This document shows, in pieces, positions 10,701 to 20,746 of a stretch of DNA of 64,000 nt. Positions within the stretch are counted from its first letter, which is position 1. Each line of letters begins with the position of its first letter. The DNA is from Emiliania huxleyi CCMP1516 (lineage: Eukaryota > Haptophyta > Isochrysidales > Noelaerhabdaceae): NCBI RefSeq assembly GCF_000372725.1, contig NW_005199770.1:615063-679062 (forward strand), in the 5' to 3' direction. A program made the translations under genes and the position numbers. The notes beneath the pieces are model-generated. The model made no database searches. It was not told the origin of the DNA and worked only from the letters and a program-made list of their open reading frames with translations.

Positions 10701-11988
10701 AGGGGATGATCTCTGGCTCTGTGCGAAGAGCTCTCGGCTTGCTGCTCTCGAGCGTGCAAGAGGTGCGTGCGTGGCTCAAGAGTGACTACAACATCGACCT
10801 GCACGAGGAAGGCGTCACGTTTGACCGGCTGCTAACCTTGTGCTGTGAGAACTTCTTCTCGAAGGTCCGCTGTGGTCCGACAGGCAGCTCGGCGACGCCA
10901 ATGGAGCTTGAGTACCGAGAGCGCCGCGCTGCGCTCATCGCCGCCCTCCTGCGCGAGAGGTTCAGCCACGGTGCAGTCCAGCTCTTCACGTCGGCCAGCA
11001 GCTACTACCCCGAGCCACCAGGGCTGGTGGCTCTCGCCCCTCCGTGCCCTCCCCCCTCATTGCGTCCAGCCCATCTCTCACCACTGCCCCGTGCCCGTTA
11101 TAGCGAGTGCACATCGAGGAGATGATGAAGCTGATCCCTGACCCTGTCGAGGACCCGGCACGTGTCCGAGCGCGGGGCCTTGGGAGAGCCGAGTGGGGCG
11201 CCGAGCTGCGTGGGCTGAACGACAAACGCGCGATCCTCTCAGGGCAGAAGACGCGGCAGCAGGCAGTGCGCGCTCGCACGATGGACGTGCCAGGCACAGG
11301 GCCATCAGAGCAGATCAACCGCCCACCGCAGCCCATCGCGGCCGAGGAGCGCTCACTGCTCGACCTTCTCCAGGACACCTCTGTAATTATCCCCGGCCGG
11401 CAGAGTGCGCAGCAGCACGTGCAGCTCGAGCTGCGCAGCGGTGGGTTTGTCGCAGTCCTGTCAAAGGAGGAGGAGGGGCGCTCAGCTTGGGACACAGGTG
11501 ATCTGATGCGCAAAACATTCATCGCGGAGAACGTGGACGATGTGTTCAAGACGGCCAGCGGCTCATGGCAGGAGGAGACCTTTGAGGTGCGGTGGCTCTT
11601 GAACGACAATGCCGAGGACCCGAGTGTGTACTCTCACGAGCGCGATGAGGATGGCAATGTGGCTGGGGAGAACGTGCCCTGCGACTCGATACTCTGTCCC
11701 GTCGAGCTCGAGAAGATGGACGAGAGTGCCGGGCACCCCATCTGGCGGCTGCCTGACGAGACGCTCGTCAGGCTGCGGCGACTACATGAGGACGCCCTCG
11801 AGCAGAGCGCCGAGGAGCGTCTCGCCCATGAGGCCAGGCAGCTGCAGCAGCTTGAGATGGAGCGTGAGGCACGGCGCGGGGCGGAGGCCACTCGAACTGT
11901 CGAGCCCAGCAACAGCAGCTCGGGCCGCCGCCGCACCGTGTCTCAATACCAGCTGGAGGAGCGTGCGCGAAAGCGCGGTCGTGGTTAG
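7785..11988 (+). CDS. DDE-transposase-like protein with NHL beta-propeller
   Basis: Three exons join in phase 0: 7785-9059, 9236-11026 and 11104-11988. The introns are GT-AG, 176 and 77 bp, and the product is 1316 aa. Residues about 258-335 are Cys-rich, with CxxC pairs suggesting zinc binding. Residues 365-375 read PDIVHLLKSIR, resembling the second-Asp motif (D..HL.K..R) of P-element/THAP9-type transposases; it continues WWWLCFQG and LRNKD. Residues about 470-840 are NHL-like propeller blades (APAGLVVGN, YVFAADTGSGSIVAID, RLFVGDARSPLISVIDP, GLAFHGNSLIFADAANGVRL). Near 963 comes LTLCCENFFSKVRCG, resembling the catalytic-Glu helix (ENFFxxVR). The C-terminus is charged and ends ERARKRGRG. The first Asp is not certain. 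Without splicing this appears as three separate frames. The transposase call is inferred from motifs alone. Confidence 0.55.
9060..9180 (+). repeat. GAGATCTAGCC-type array within an intron
   Basis: Imperfect units of GAGATCTAGCC, GAGATCTCGTC and similar make up most of the 9060-9235 intron. Removing that intron restores one frame across LRNKDPD and DRMDFSTVVE. Confidence 0.75.
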
Positions 11989-12020
11989 AACACTCACCAG
12001 TCAGTGCGCTCGTTTGAGTG

Positions 12021-12320
12021 CTAGTAGTGCATGAGCAAGCTTATGCGCGAAATATCGACACATGTTGTTGGCCGCACAATCCTACAGTCGTACGGACGTA
12101 CTTTGTCATTGGAGTTTTTGGCCTCCTGTCTCAAAGCGAGGCACTCTTGCCGGCGGGCCGCCTCTGCCTGCGCCGCCAAATTGCGCTGCTCGGCCTGTGC
12201 GTGCGCCATCCTCGCATCGAGCTCGGCCTTCTCGCTCGTCCTCTGCTCGTGCCGCTGCTCCCGCCGGCGAGCCGCCTTCCTCGCTAAGGCCGCTTTGCGG
12301 TCAGCATTGTCGTCGAGCGT
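12021..12320 (-). CDS. Possible terminal exon of a coiled-coil protein
   Basis: A minus-strand frame follows a plausible acceptor (CCGTAG, near 12321) and reads DGTLDDNADRKAALARKAAR, then further Arg/Glu/Ala-rich helix with QAEQRNLAAQAEAARRQE, ending LLMHY and a stop. Earlier exons may lie at about 12340-12500 (PSAAPRLAPASPLRAKRKA), but I could not resolve the joins or the start. It would be divergent from the sirtuin. No family is recognised. Confidence 0.3.
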   Translation of the reverse strand, partial: TLDDNADRKAALARKAARRREQRHEQRTSEKAELDARMAHAQAEQRNLAAQAEAARRQECLALRQEAKNSNDKVRPYDCRIVRPTTCVDISRISLLMHY

Positions 12321-12758
12321 GCCATCCTACGGAGAGGAAAATGCCGGCTCACTGGAGTGTGAAGCCTCGCTGTGGCCCACGGCGGCGCTGCACCGTGCGA
12401 GCGTGCGGGACTTCAGAGCCCTCCGGAGGATCGTCAAGCGCCTTGCGCTTCGCCCTGAGCGGAGACGCGGGCGCGAGTCTCGGCGCCGCGCTGGGCAACC
12501 TGGTGGGGCGAGGCAAGGTGCACTCTTACCGTCTAGACTGACGGCAGGAGTTGCAGAGGAGGAGGAGGGCAGCCCAGGCCGGTGGCTGCAGAAGGAGGCC
12601 ACAGGCGACAGTCCGACACCCTCGGTGCGAGCTCGCGGTGATGAGCTCGTTTTTTCTTTCTTTCTGCAGTGGTAGGTTTCAAAATAACCCTTCCCGACTG
12701 ACGGTACGGCGAGCTGTTTTCTCGCTACAGGGTAGCGGTACGGGGCGCCGGAGAGCCT

Positions 12759-12840
12759 AGCGGTATCGGTACGGCGCGCTCGGTGTGAAGCGGTACGCGG
12801 TACGGCCAGATCCCAATACCGCGCCCCCTGGGCCTAGTAT
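12759..12840 (+). promoter_or_regulatory. Promoter-proximal block upstream of the sirtuin
   Basis: Carries AGCGGTATCGGTACGGC, GTGTGAAGCGGTACGCGG and GCCCCCTGGGCC followed by TAGTATATG. These are the same pieces found at 4733-4807, one of them inverted. The block abuts the ATG at 12841, so it overlaps the promoter or 5' leader. Confidence 0.45.
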
Positions 12841-13848
12841 ATGCGCCGCTTCCTCCACACGGCGCGCCGCTACTCGCAGCCTGCGCTCCCGTCCCTCGCA
12901 CCGCGCTCTGCCTTGGTCGAGCCGTCGGATCTTGATGCGCTGGCCGCGCTCGTGCAGAGCGCCGAGCGCCTGCTGCTTCTCACCGGCGCCGGCCTGTCCA
13001 CCACCTCCGGCATTCCCGACTACCGCTCGCCCAACGGTTCGTACTCCAAGGGCCACGTCCCCATTCAGCACAGGGAGTTTGTCTCTGATCAGAGCAAGCG
13101 GCGCCGCTACTGGGCGCGGTCCTACGTCGGATACGGCTACTTTTCGCGGGCTCGGCCAAACGCGGCTCACTTTGCCGTCTCCGCGCTGCAGGAGAGGGGG
13201 CTGCTGCGGGGAGGCATCATCACACAGAACGTCGACGGCCTGCACAGCGCGGCGGGCGCGAGCGGCGTGTTGGACCTGCACGGCCGCATCGACGAGGTGG
13301 AGTGCCTCAACTGCGGCGCTCTCACGCCGCGGGCCGCGCTGCAGGAGCGGCTCGCCGGGCTCAACGCCGGCTGGCTCGAGCGCGCGGGCGTGGCGGCGGT
13401 GGCGCAGGCGGCGATGCGCGCGGACGGCGACGCCGCCCTGAGCGACGAGGCGTGCGCCAGCTTTGTGGTTCCAGAGTGCGGCGCGTGCGGCGGAGGCCCT
13501 CTCAAGCCGACCGTCACCTTCTTCGGCGGCACGGTTCCTCCTGCGATCGTGGAGGCGAGCAAGGCCGCTGCCGCCGCTGCCGACGCCGTGCTCGTCGCCG
13601 GCAGCAGCGTCGCCACCTTCTCCGCCTTCCGGCTCGTCAAGAGGGTCGCCGAGGACAGGAAGCCGGTCGCGGTGCTCAACATCGGGCCGAGTCGTGCTGA
13701 TCCGCTCGCCTCGCTCGCCGTCAGCGCCGACGTCGCGACGGTGCTGCCCGCGCTGGTCGGCGGGCTTTACGGCCAGCAGGCCGAGGCGGAGGTGTGGCGA
13801 TCGGCGGCGGCGGCACGATCTAGGGCGGAGAAGAGCGCGAATAAATAA
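12841..13848 (+). CDS. SIRT4: SIRT4-like NAD-dependent sirtuin, likely mitochondrial
   Basis: Intronless, 335 aa, close to the usual length of this class. The first 25 residues (MRRFLHTARRYSQPALPS) are basic and amphipathic with no acidic residue, as in mitochondrial presequences. The NAD-binding signature TGAGLSTTSGIPDYRSP lies at 48-64, TQNVDGLH at 128-135, and the catalytic His is H147 in LHGRIDEVECLNCG. Zinc ligands are C155/C158 and the pair in PECGACGGG. The C-terminal part has AGSSVATFSAF and VLNIGPSRADPLASL, the latter typical of class II (SIRT4-type) sirtuins. These enzymes remove acyl groups from lysine or transfer ADP-ribose using NAD. Class II placement is my reading of the LNIGP motif. 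Confidence 0.88.
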   Translation: MRRFLHTARRYSQPALPSLAPRSALVEPSDLDALAALVQSAERLLLLTGAGLSTTSGIPDYRSPNGSYSKGHVPIQHREFVSDQSKRRRYWARSYVGYGYFSRARPNAAHFAVSALQERGLLRGGIITQNVDGLHSAAGASGVLDLHGRIDEVECLNCGALTPRAALQERLAGLNAGWLERAGVAAVAQAAMRADGDAALSDEACASFVVPECGACGGGPLKPTVTFFGGTVPPAIVEASKAAAAAADAVLVAGSSVATFSAFRLVKRVAEDRKPVAVLNIGPSRADPLASLAVSADVATVLPALVGGLYGQQAEAEVWRSAAAARSRAEKSANK

Positions 13849-15399
13849 AAACGAACGCCTCCCCTAACAGTGAGACACATCTACTAGGACTACTACTAGC
13901 CACGTGCGGGGTTTCTTAAGCGTGGACAGGGCGTCACGGACTCGGTCAGGTGCGTCTTCGAAGCAGCTACGGGTTTTTCTTTCCCCGCGGCACGCCACAA
14001 CGACGACTTGACACAGCGCGAGAGAGCACAGCCAGAGGCCAGAGCGCAGAGCCCTCGGAGTGGCGAGTGCTGAGAGCTAGCCCCTGGGAGAGGATTCAGA
14101 GTGCGACGGTGTATCATTCACTTTATGCCACCGTTGCATATCCGGATATGCAACGGTGGCATAAAGTGAATGATACACCGTCGCACAGAGCGATTACCCT
14201 TTACCGCGCGTCTAGCAGTCGATGCACACCATATACGGGTTAGCAGGCTAACTTGTGTAACTAGCACGCGCACACATAGCAAGGACATAGCACACTGCCG
14301 ACATCCACATCGCGATACATGGGCGGCCTCGATGGCACGCTCGAGAGCGGGGCCGGGGGCGCGCACTGTGTGGAACGCGCTTGCGGATGCGCGCCCCAAA
14401 ATGTCCGCCTCAAAAAGGCCTCGTTCTCGCCCCTTTCCTGTACGCGTGGGTCTCAGAGGACGAATGCGCACCGGACCTTCGAGGACATCAAAGTCGGCTG
14501 CGCCCTACGGCCATCCAGCCGGCTCTCGAGTGTCGCAGCGCGACGCGCTTCACCCCTCGACTCCGCGCTGCGAGTCGATTGGGAGACGACGCTCGGCCAC
14601 CGCCAACTCCACCCTGACGCGTCGCACATGCGCCGAGTGTCCCCCCCGAGGGTGTCCTTGTATAGTATGCTTGGTTGCGAGTTAAAAAAAGCCCGTTCCG
14701 CACCCGCACCCAGCACCAGTACACATGCCGTTCTGGTGCCCCTCGGCTGGCCAGAGGACGACTCACAATGCAAAATCGGAAAGACGTCACGAGGGGCCGT
14801 ATAAACGGTACCGCAGCGGCCCGGGACACTAACAGTGAATTGCTGCCACTCGCCCGGCCTCCTCCCCCTCGGGGTCGCCCGGAAAGTGGGCTTGCGCACC
14901 GGCGCCCCCCCCAGCACGCCGACCCGAGGTGTACCCTCCGGCCACCTGGGAGGGGAGCGTTCTCCCTTTTTGGCCCATTGGCTTCATCATGATGGATACG
15001 GAGGTGGCCAGCCCTTGGTTGTGCACCTGCGGCGCGAAGAGGAGGTGATCTCGGCGGACGACGGCCGTGCCAAGAGCGGGTGCAGCGCGGAAGAGGGTGC
15101 GCAGCGCGTCGCGGCCGCGCGCTTGGGAGCCGGGGGGATGGCCGGAGGGGGTGGGACGCCTGCATGTCCTCGAAGCTCCCACCCGCATACGCAAGCCGAG
15201 CCGCGAACGGCGGGGAGGGAGTTTTGGAGGGTCAGCCAAGGACGCGCATGGCGAGTGACAAATAGAGGCGACTTCGCTCTACACCGGTTTGCCATCGTGC
15301 GGGGCGCTCCGAGGCTTTGACCTTTGAGAAGATATGTATCAGTAGTAGGGACCTGCACGCCCTCGATGAGCAAGGCTCCGATCCACATGTATGACAGGC

Positions 15400-15430
<31 letters not shown>

Positions 15431-15459
15431 GACACAGTACGGGGAGTTTCCATCATGCA
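13849..15459. other. Intergenic stretch with one palindrome
   Basis: No open frame here resembles a real protein. Notable contents are the perfect palindrome at 14101-14186 and a short (GACA)n run at about 15394-15430, just beyond the end of the SNF2 gene. Confidence 0.6.
14101..14186. repeat. Perfect 86-bp palindrome, foldback/MITE-like
   Basis: Two exact 43-bp arms meet at the centre TATCCGGATA with no spacer. The arms carry GACGGTGTATCATTCACTTT and its complement. A shortened copy lies at 48350-48420. The outer ends read GTGCGACGG and CCGTCGCAC. The structure would extrude as a hairpin or cruciform. Confidence 0.95.
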
Positions 15460-18400
15460 CTAGAGGCTCTCGGTCGGTGCAGACCCCGCCGCGGGGTCAG
15501 CCCCCGGCGCCTGGCCTGCACCGGCAGACCCCGCGGGCTCCTCGGCCGCCGGCGCAGCCGGTGGTGCAGGCGCCTCCGCGGCCCGGCGAGCGGTGCGCTG
15601 GCCAAGAAGCCCCTTGAGGAGGCCGGCCAGCCGCTCGCTTTGGCCGCCGCGCGGCGCCGTGCCGCCGATCCCGAGCAGCGTGGACGCCGCTTCGCGCTTG
15701 GTGTGCCCCCGCTCGTAGATCACCTCGTCAAAGGTCGAGGAGGCCAGCAGGTAGCTGATCGCCACCGGCCGCGTCTGGCCGATCCGGTGCATCCGGTCCT
15801 CGCACTGGCGGTGCACGAACGGGTTCCACCACACGTCGAGGAAGAAGCCGTGGCAAGCCTCCGCAATGTTGAGCCCGACGCTGCCGGCACTCAGGCACAG
15901 CAGGAGGACGCGAATCTCGGGCCGCGACTTGAACGTCGCCAGCTGCTCCGAGCGCTCCGCCGGCGGGTCGTCGCCGTCGAAGCGGCAGCAGCGCACGCCG
16001 TCCTCGCTCAGCATCGCTTCCACGAGGTCGAGCCCGCCCTTGAAGTTGGAGTAGACGATAGACTTCTCCGCAGAAGGGACCGCGGCCAGCTGCCGCCGCA
16101 GCGCAATCAACTTGGTGCTGAGCCGCAAGCCGCCAAACGGCACGCCGTTGGCATCGGCGACCTCCGAGCAGATGAGCGTCCCCTCCGGGCCGCCGCCGTC
16201 CTCGCCGGTGCCGCCGCCGTCCTCGCCGGTGCCGCCGTCCTCGCCGGTGCCGCCGTCCTCGCCGGTGGCGCCGTCCTCGCCGTTGGCGCCGTCCTCGCCA
16301 TCCGACTCGCCGCCTCCGGCGCTCACTTTCAGCATCCTCCGCTGCAGGCGGCACCGCGGGCAGGCCGGGTAGGCTGGCGACGCGAGGACCTCCGCCGCGC
16401 AGCAAGCGTGCACCCAGTGCGGCTCCGCTGCGCCGCACGCCGTGCGCGGGAGCTGCACCAGGTTCTGCGCGGGAAAATCGTTCGTGCACTTGCCGCACGA
16501 GCACGCGTCGGGCGGGCCGCGAGGCCGCCCAGACCCCACCGGCGCCCCACCGTCGACCGCAGCCACCCGCAGGGCAGGCTCAGCCGCCAGCCCGTCCTCC
16601 TCCTCCGCCTCCTCTTGCTCCTCCTCCGCCTCCGCCTCCTCACCCTCGTCGCTATCATCGCTGTCCTCGCCGTCGCCGTCGCGCACAATGAAGCCATCGA
16701 GGTCGTCATCGTCGTCATCGTCCTCCTCCTCCTCGTCGTCCAGCGCGTCGCCGTCCCCGGCCTCGTCCGCCTCGTCCTCCGCGCCGGCGCCCATCCCCCC
16801 GAAGCTCGGGTTGCAGCACACGCACACCGCCTTGGCCGCCTTGAGGTCGGACGGGCGAGCGGCACGGCTCGGCGCGAAGAGCTTGGTCACCTACTCGGCA
16901 AGAGGCGGAGGGAGCTTTGAGGGGACGGCGACAGGGTGGGCGGAAGCAGAGAGGGCGGCCGGCAGAGCGGGCGGCCGGCAGGTGGAGGCGGCGCGGGCCG
17001 CGGCGCAGTCACCTCCCTCCCCTTGCCGCCGAGCGCGGGGTGGATCAGCACCATGCGTGCCTCCTGCGCGAGGCCCATGCAGCGCTTCTGGAGCCGCATC
17101 AGGTCGCGCCGCTTCCTCGCCGCCGCCGCCTTCCCGCTCGCCTTGCGCTTCATCACCGTGACGAGGTTTCGGAGCGACTTGATCAGCACCTCCTCCACCG
17201 GCGAGTAGAGCTGCCGCTCCGGCCCCGAGGGGAGCACCGCCTCCTCGCTCACGCTCTTCGGCGGGAGCGCCGTCGCCAGCACGCTCTTGTCGCGCATGAG
17301 CAGGTGCAGGGCCAGCCACGCTCGGTGCTCCTCCTTCATCGTCCCGCTGCCCTCGAGCGCGTCCCGCGCCTCCCGCCAAAAGGCGGGGGCGGAGGCGGCC
17401 GCCCCCGGCTCGATGAAGGAGGAGAGGGTGGCGAGATCCCCTTCCCGGTTGTTGTACGGAGTCCCCGTCGCGAGCACGACGCGGCGCGCGTGCTGCCCCA
17501 TGAGCGCCGCGGCCATCGCCCAGAAGGAGAAGGGGTTGCGCAGCTCGTGCGCCTCGTCGAGCACAAACGTGAGCCAACAGCGCTGCGAAGGCGCGAAGGC
17601 AGCGCCCTCCTGCGCAAGCCGCCGCGCCAGCTTGACCGGATCGCACGTGCCGTACCGCGACCGCCCCTTGGCCTTGCGCCCCTTGTCCGCCTCGTACGCG
17701 GCCTGCAGAGCTCGCGCGCAAGCCGCAGTCGCCGACGGCATCAGCGGCGAGGGCACCGGCGGCAGCTCGGCCGCCCCGCCCGCTGTGCCCGCCGCCGCCG
17801 CCGCCGTGGATGCGCGCTGCCGCCACCCGCCCGCCCCCGCCGCCCTCGGGCCGAGCGGCACTGCGTCGGCGGCCGTGCCGGCGGGCGGGTCCGCCTTGAG
17901 GTGGCTGAAGACGGCGCGCTGGTCCGCCTGCAGCTTCCACTTGTGCAGCAGGACCAGGCGCGGGTAGGGGGAGCGGCCGCGCAGCGCTGGCGCGCGCAGC
18001 GCACGCGGCGAGAAGTCGCCGGTGTAGACGAGCACCTCGCCCTCGCCGAAGCCCGACTGCTGCAGGCTGTCGCGCCACTGGGACAGCACCGCCTCGGTCG
18101 GCGCCACGACCACCGTCGACAGCGCGGCCAGGTCCTCCCCCCGCCGCGCAGCGAGGAACTCGCGGACGACGATCGCGCCGATGGCGGAGAAAGTCTTGCC
18201 GAGGCCCATGTCGTCGCCGAGCACCACCCCGCGTCCCACCGCTGCACGCGGCGGAGGCGGGCCCCCCTCCCCCAGCTCCTCCTCCTCCTCCACCTCCTCC
18301 TCCGGCGGGTAGTGCGTGGGCCACCCCGGCGGCACCCCCGCGCAGAAGCGGACGGCTTCGATCTGGTGCGCGTGGGCGGTCCACCGGCAGCCGAGAGCCC

Positions 18401-19546
18401 ACAGGAGCCGTTGCAGCGGCACGTCCTCCGGCTTGAGCTTCTGCAGCGCCTCGCGCCGCCCCTCTGGGATGGGGTCTGCGGGGCGGGCGGGGCGGGCGGG
18501 TGAGCAGGGGGTGGGGCGGCGGGGCAGGGACGGGAGGGGGCGCAGCTGGGAGCACCGTCAGCCGACATAGGCGGCACGACTAGCCGGCTGCCGCGGCGGG
18601 CCGCTGGCGCGCGGCCGGCTCCTGCGGGGACGAAGCGTCCCCAGCCGCCCGGCGGCGGCGCGTCGAGGCTGCGCCTCCTCTCCGCCTCCTCGAGCGCCTG
18701 CGCGCGCTGCCGTCCGGTGTAGAGGTGCGGGAAGACGCCGCAGTGGTCGTCCTCGTCGTCCGACACGTCGCACAGGCGGACGACGCGACGCTCGGTGATC
18801 TCGCCCGGCAGCCGGTCCGTGTCGACGAAGGCGGGCGCGTCGGATCCGCGGCTCGGCGCAGCCACGCCGGTGCGCGCGGCGCTCAGCGCTGCAAGGGAGG
18901 AGCCCTCGCCTGCATGCGCGGCGGCGGGCGCGCGGGGCGTGCGGGGCGGCGGAGGCGGCGGAGAGGAGCCCTCGTCTGCGTCGTCGGAGGAGGCGCCCGC
19001 CCGACCCGCCGATCGCGGCGGCAGCCTCCAGATGTCTTCATCGCTCTCGCTCTCGTCGGTGGCGTCGCGCGAGCCTGCGTCGCGCGAGCCGTCCAGGAGT
19101 AGCTCGGCCGCTCGATCCACGTTCCCCGCGCTCACGCGTAGGGCGTGCGCCGCTTCCTCGCCGCTCACCGGCAGAAGCGCACGCAGTCGTTTGACGTTGA
19201 TCGACGCCTCGGAAGGCAGAGGCCGCTTGCTGCCCCTGTCGTCGAAGTCGCCAGCCGTGAGCGCGGCAGTGGCCATTCCCGCCGCGGCGGCGGCGGTGGC
19301 GTCGGCGGCCGCGGCGGAGGCGGAGGCGGAGGCAGAGGGGGAGGGCGCCGGCCACGCCGGGGAGTCATCGGAGAGGGACTCCAGGCACTGCGGCCTGACT
19401 CCGAGGAACGTGCCGTCTGGCATTCGCACCCTCCAACGACCGCCGTCCGCGTCATGTCGCAATCTGACCAGGGTCCCGGTGCTGCCGTTGAACTCCTCAC
19501 GCGCGATGAGGTTCTTGATTCGGACCTTCTGCTTCGGAGTGAGCAT
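15460..19546 (-). CDS. SNF2-family ATPase with RING-like insert (RAD16/HLTF type)
   Basis: Three exons join cleanly: 19546-18556, 18475-17013 and 16890-15460. The introns are GT-AG, 80 and 122 bp, and the product is 1294 aa. The N-terminus begins MLTPKQKVRIKNLI and has a UBA-like stretch (AHALRVSAGNVDRAAELLLD). Exon 2 holds the first RecA lobe: Walker A DDMGLGKTFSAIG, motif II LDEAHELRNP and motif III ATGTPYNN. Exon 3 has a Cys/His cluster (CSCGKCTND, HACCAAEVLASPAYPACPRC) placed between the lobes like the RING of RAD16/RAD5/HLTF proteins. The second lobe follows: SIVYSNFKGGLDLVE, SAGSVGLNIAEA, and DRMHRIGQTRPV as motif VI. It should translocate on DNA and may act as a ubiquitin ligase in repair or chromatin remodelling. 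A (GGTGGCACCGGCGAGGA)-type repeat encodes a low-complexity linker. Confidence 0.85.
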
Positions 19547-19781
19547 CGGAGTGGACGCACGGTCAGTATCTTGTGCAACAGCACCTATCACGAGCGCCCA
19601 CGGCGGCGAGCGCGACAACCACAAGAACAACTCGCGCGCCGCAACAACCCAGAAGAACATTTGAAAAAAAAACCTCCGCACAGGTAGGTGGTGCACTGGC
19701 GCGTGCTAGAAGAAGAAACTTGGGAGCCCTAAGCAAACAGCGCCGATAGCTGTCCTCCGCTCCGCCTCGCTCGCTCACGCA
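19547..19781. promoter_or_regulatory. Bidirectional promoter region
   Basis: Only 235 bp separate the divergent starts of the SNF2 gene (ATG 19546, minus) and the FAM241B-like gene (ATG 19782, plus). Both promoters must lie here or overlap the genes. I see no clear TATA box. Confidence 0.5.
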
Positions 19782-20303
19782 ATGGTGCTCATCATCGACG
19801 GCGAGATCGTCGCGGACAACGACCCGCGGGCGGTGGCCGCCCGTCAGCGGCGCGGCGGCGGGGCTGGCGCTGGCGCAGGTGCAGGCGCTGGCGCTGGTGC
19901 GCGAGGCTTCGGCGGCGGTGCTGGCGGTCCGGGAGGCTTTGGTGGCGGTGCTGGTGGGCCAAGGCAGGCACCAGCTGGTGGCGCAAATGGGGCGGAAGGC
20001 GCGGGCCCGCTCGACCAGCTCGCGGCGGCCGTTGGCGTGCAGGGCCAGAGCATCACCGTCCCTGCCGTCTGGCGCGTGCCATCGCGAGAGGTGCCGCTCA
20101 TTTGGCTGATGCTCCTCGGCGTCTTCACGCTCTTCCTCGGCTGGCAAGTGGTCGCGGTGGCGGCGCTGCTGCACGTCGTTAGCGGTATCAGCGAGGCGAA
20201 TGTCGCGGCGGGTGGCGGGGGCAGGGCGGGCGCCGGCGGTGGCGGAGGTGGAGGAGGCGGTGGAGGAGGCGGGGTGAGTGGCGTGGCTGGCATCCATCGG
20301 TGA
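19782..20303 (+). CDS. FAM241B: FAM241B-like single-pass membrane protein
   Basis: Intronless, 173 aa. It starts MVLIIDGEIVADNDPRAVA, matching the conserved N-terminus of the FAM241/DUF4605 family as I know it (NGEIV.DDDPR). A Gly/Ala-rich linker follows to about residue 75. Then comes one hydrophobic segment at about 106-136 (VPLIWLMLLGVFTLFLGWQV) and a Gly-rich tail. The family consists of small membrane proteins of poorly known function. The glycine tracts make it longer than animal members. I trust the N-terminal motif plus a single TM segment; the exact subfamily is uncertain. Confidence 0.65.
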   Translation: MVLIIDGEIVADNDPRAVAARQRRGGGAGAGAGAGAGAGARGFGGGAGGPGGFGGGAGGPRQAPAGGANGAEGAGPLDQLAAAVGVQGQSITVPAVWRVPSREVPLIWLMLLGVFTLFLGWQVVAVAALLHVVSGISEANVAAGGGGRAGAGGGGGGGGGGGGGVSGVAGIHR

Positions 20304-20746
20304 GGGATGTGTATCTGCGGACGCCTGGTCGATGCGCGAAGCAGAGCGCAGGAGTCCAGGGGCCAGCTCGCGGCTACCGGGTCCCCTTGTGCAAAAGTGG
20401 AAGTGCCCTCTCGTCTACGGCTTTATAGAGGGAAGTGCACAGGAAGTGCACCGAGAACACATCGGCGGGGGAGGCGGAAAGGTGTTGAGGATAAGAGTCG
20501 GTCGTTTATAGCTTCGTCACATCACAAGACACCCAAGCTGACACGCGGCCTCTGCACCCCACCCGGCTTCTCCGATCCACACAGCGAGTCGACTCTCGCG
20601 CGCCTTCTCGCGGCTCTCGGCTCTCGATTATAGACGATAGACTCTTGTGAGTCGCGTACCGGCATCATCGCATGCGCGTGCTCGCCCACACCGACAGCTC
20701 GCGGCACAGCCGGCGGGCCCTCCCCGCCGCACTCCGGCACAGAGCC

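Noticed and set aside
12031-12675. Plus-strand 214-aa Cys/Arg/Ser-rich frame
   Set aside because: Composition is typical of the antisense of a charged helix; the minus strand gives the more protein-like reading.
15391-16920. Long plus-strand frame opposite the SNF2 gene
   Set aside because: Antisense shadow of exon 3; the minus strand carries clear helicase motifs.
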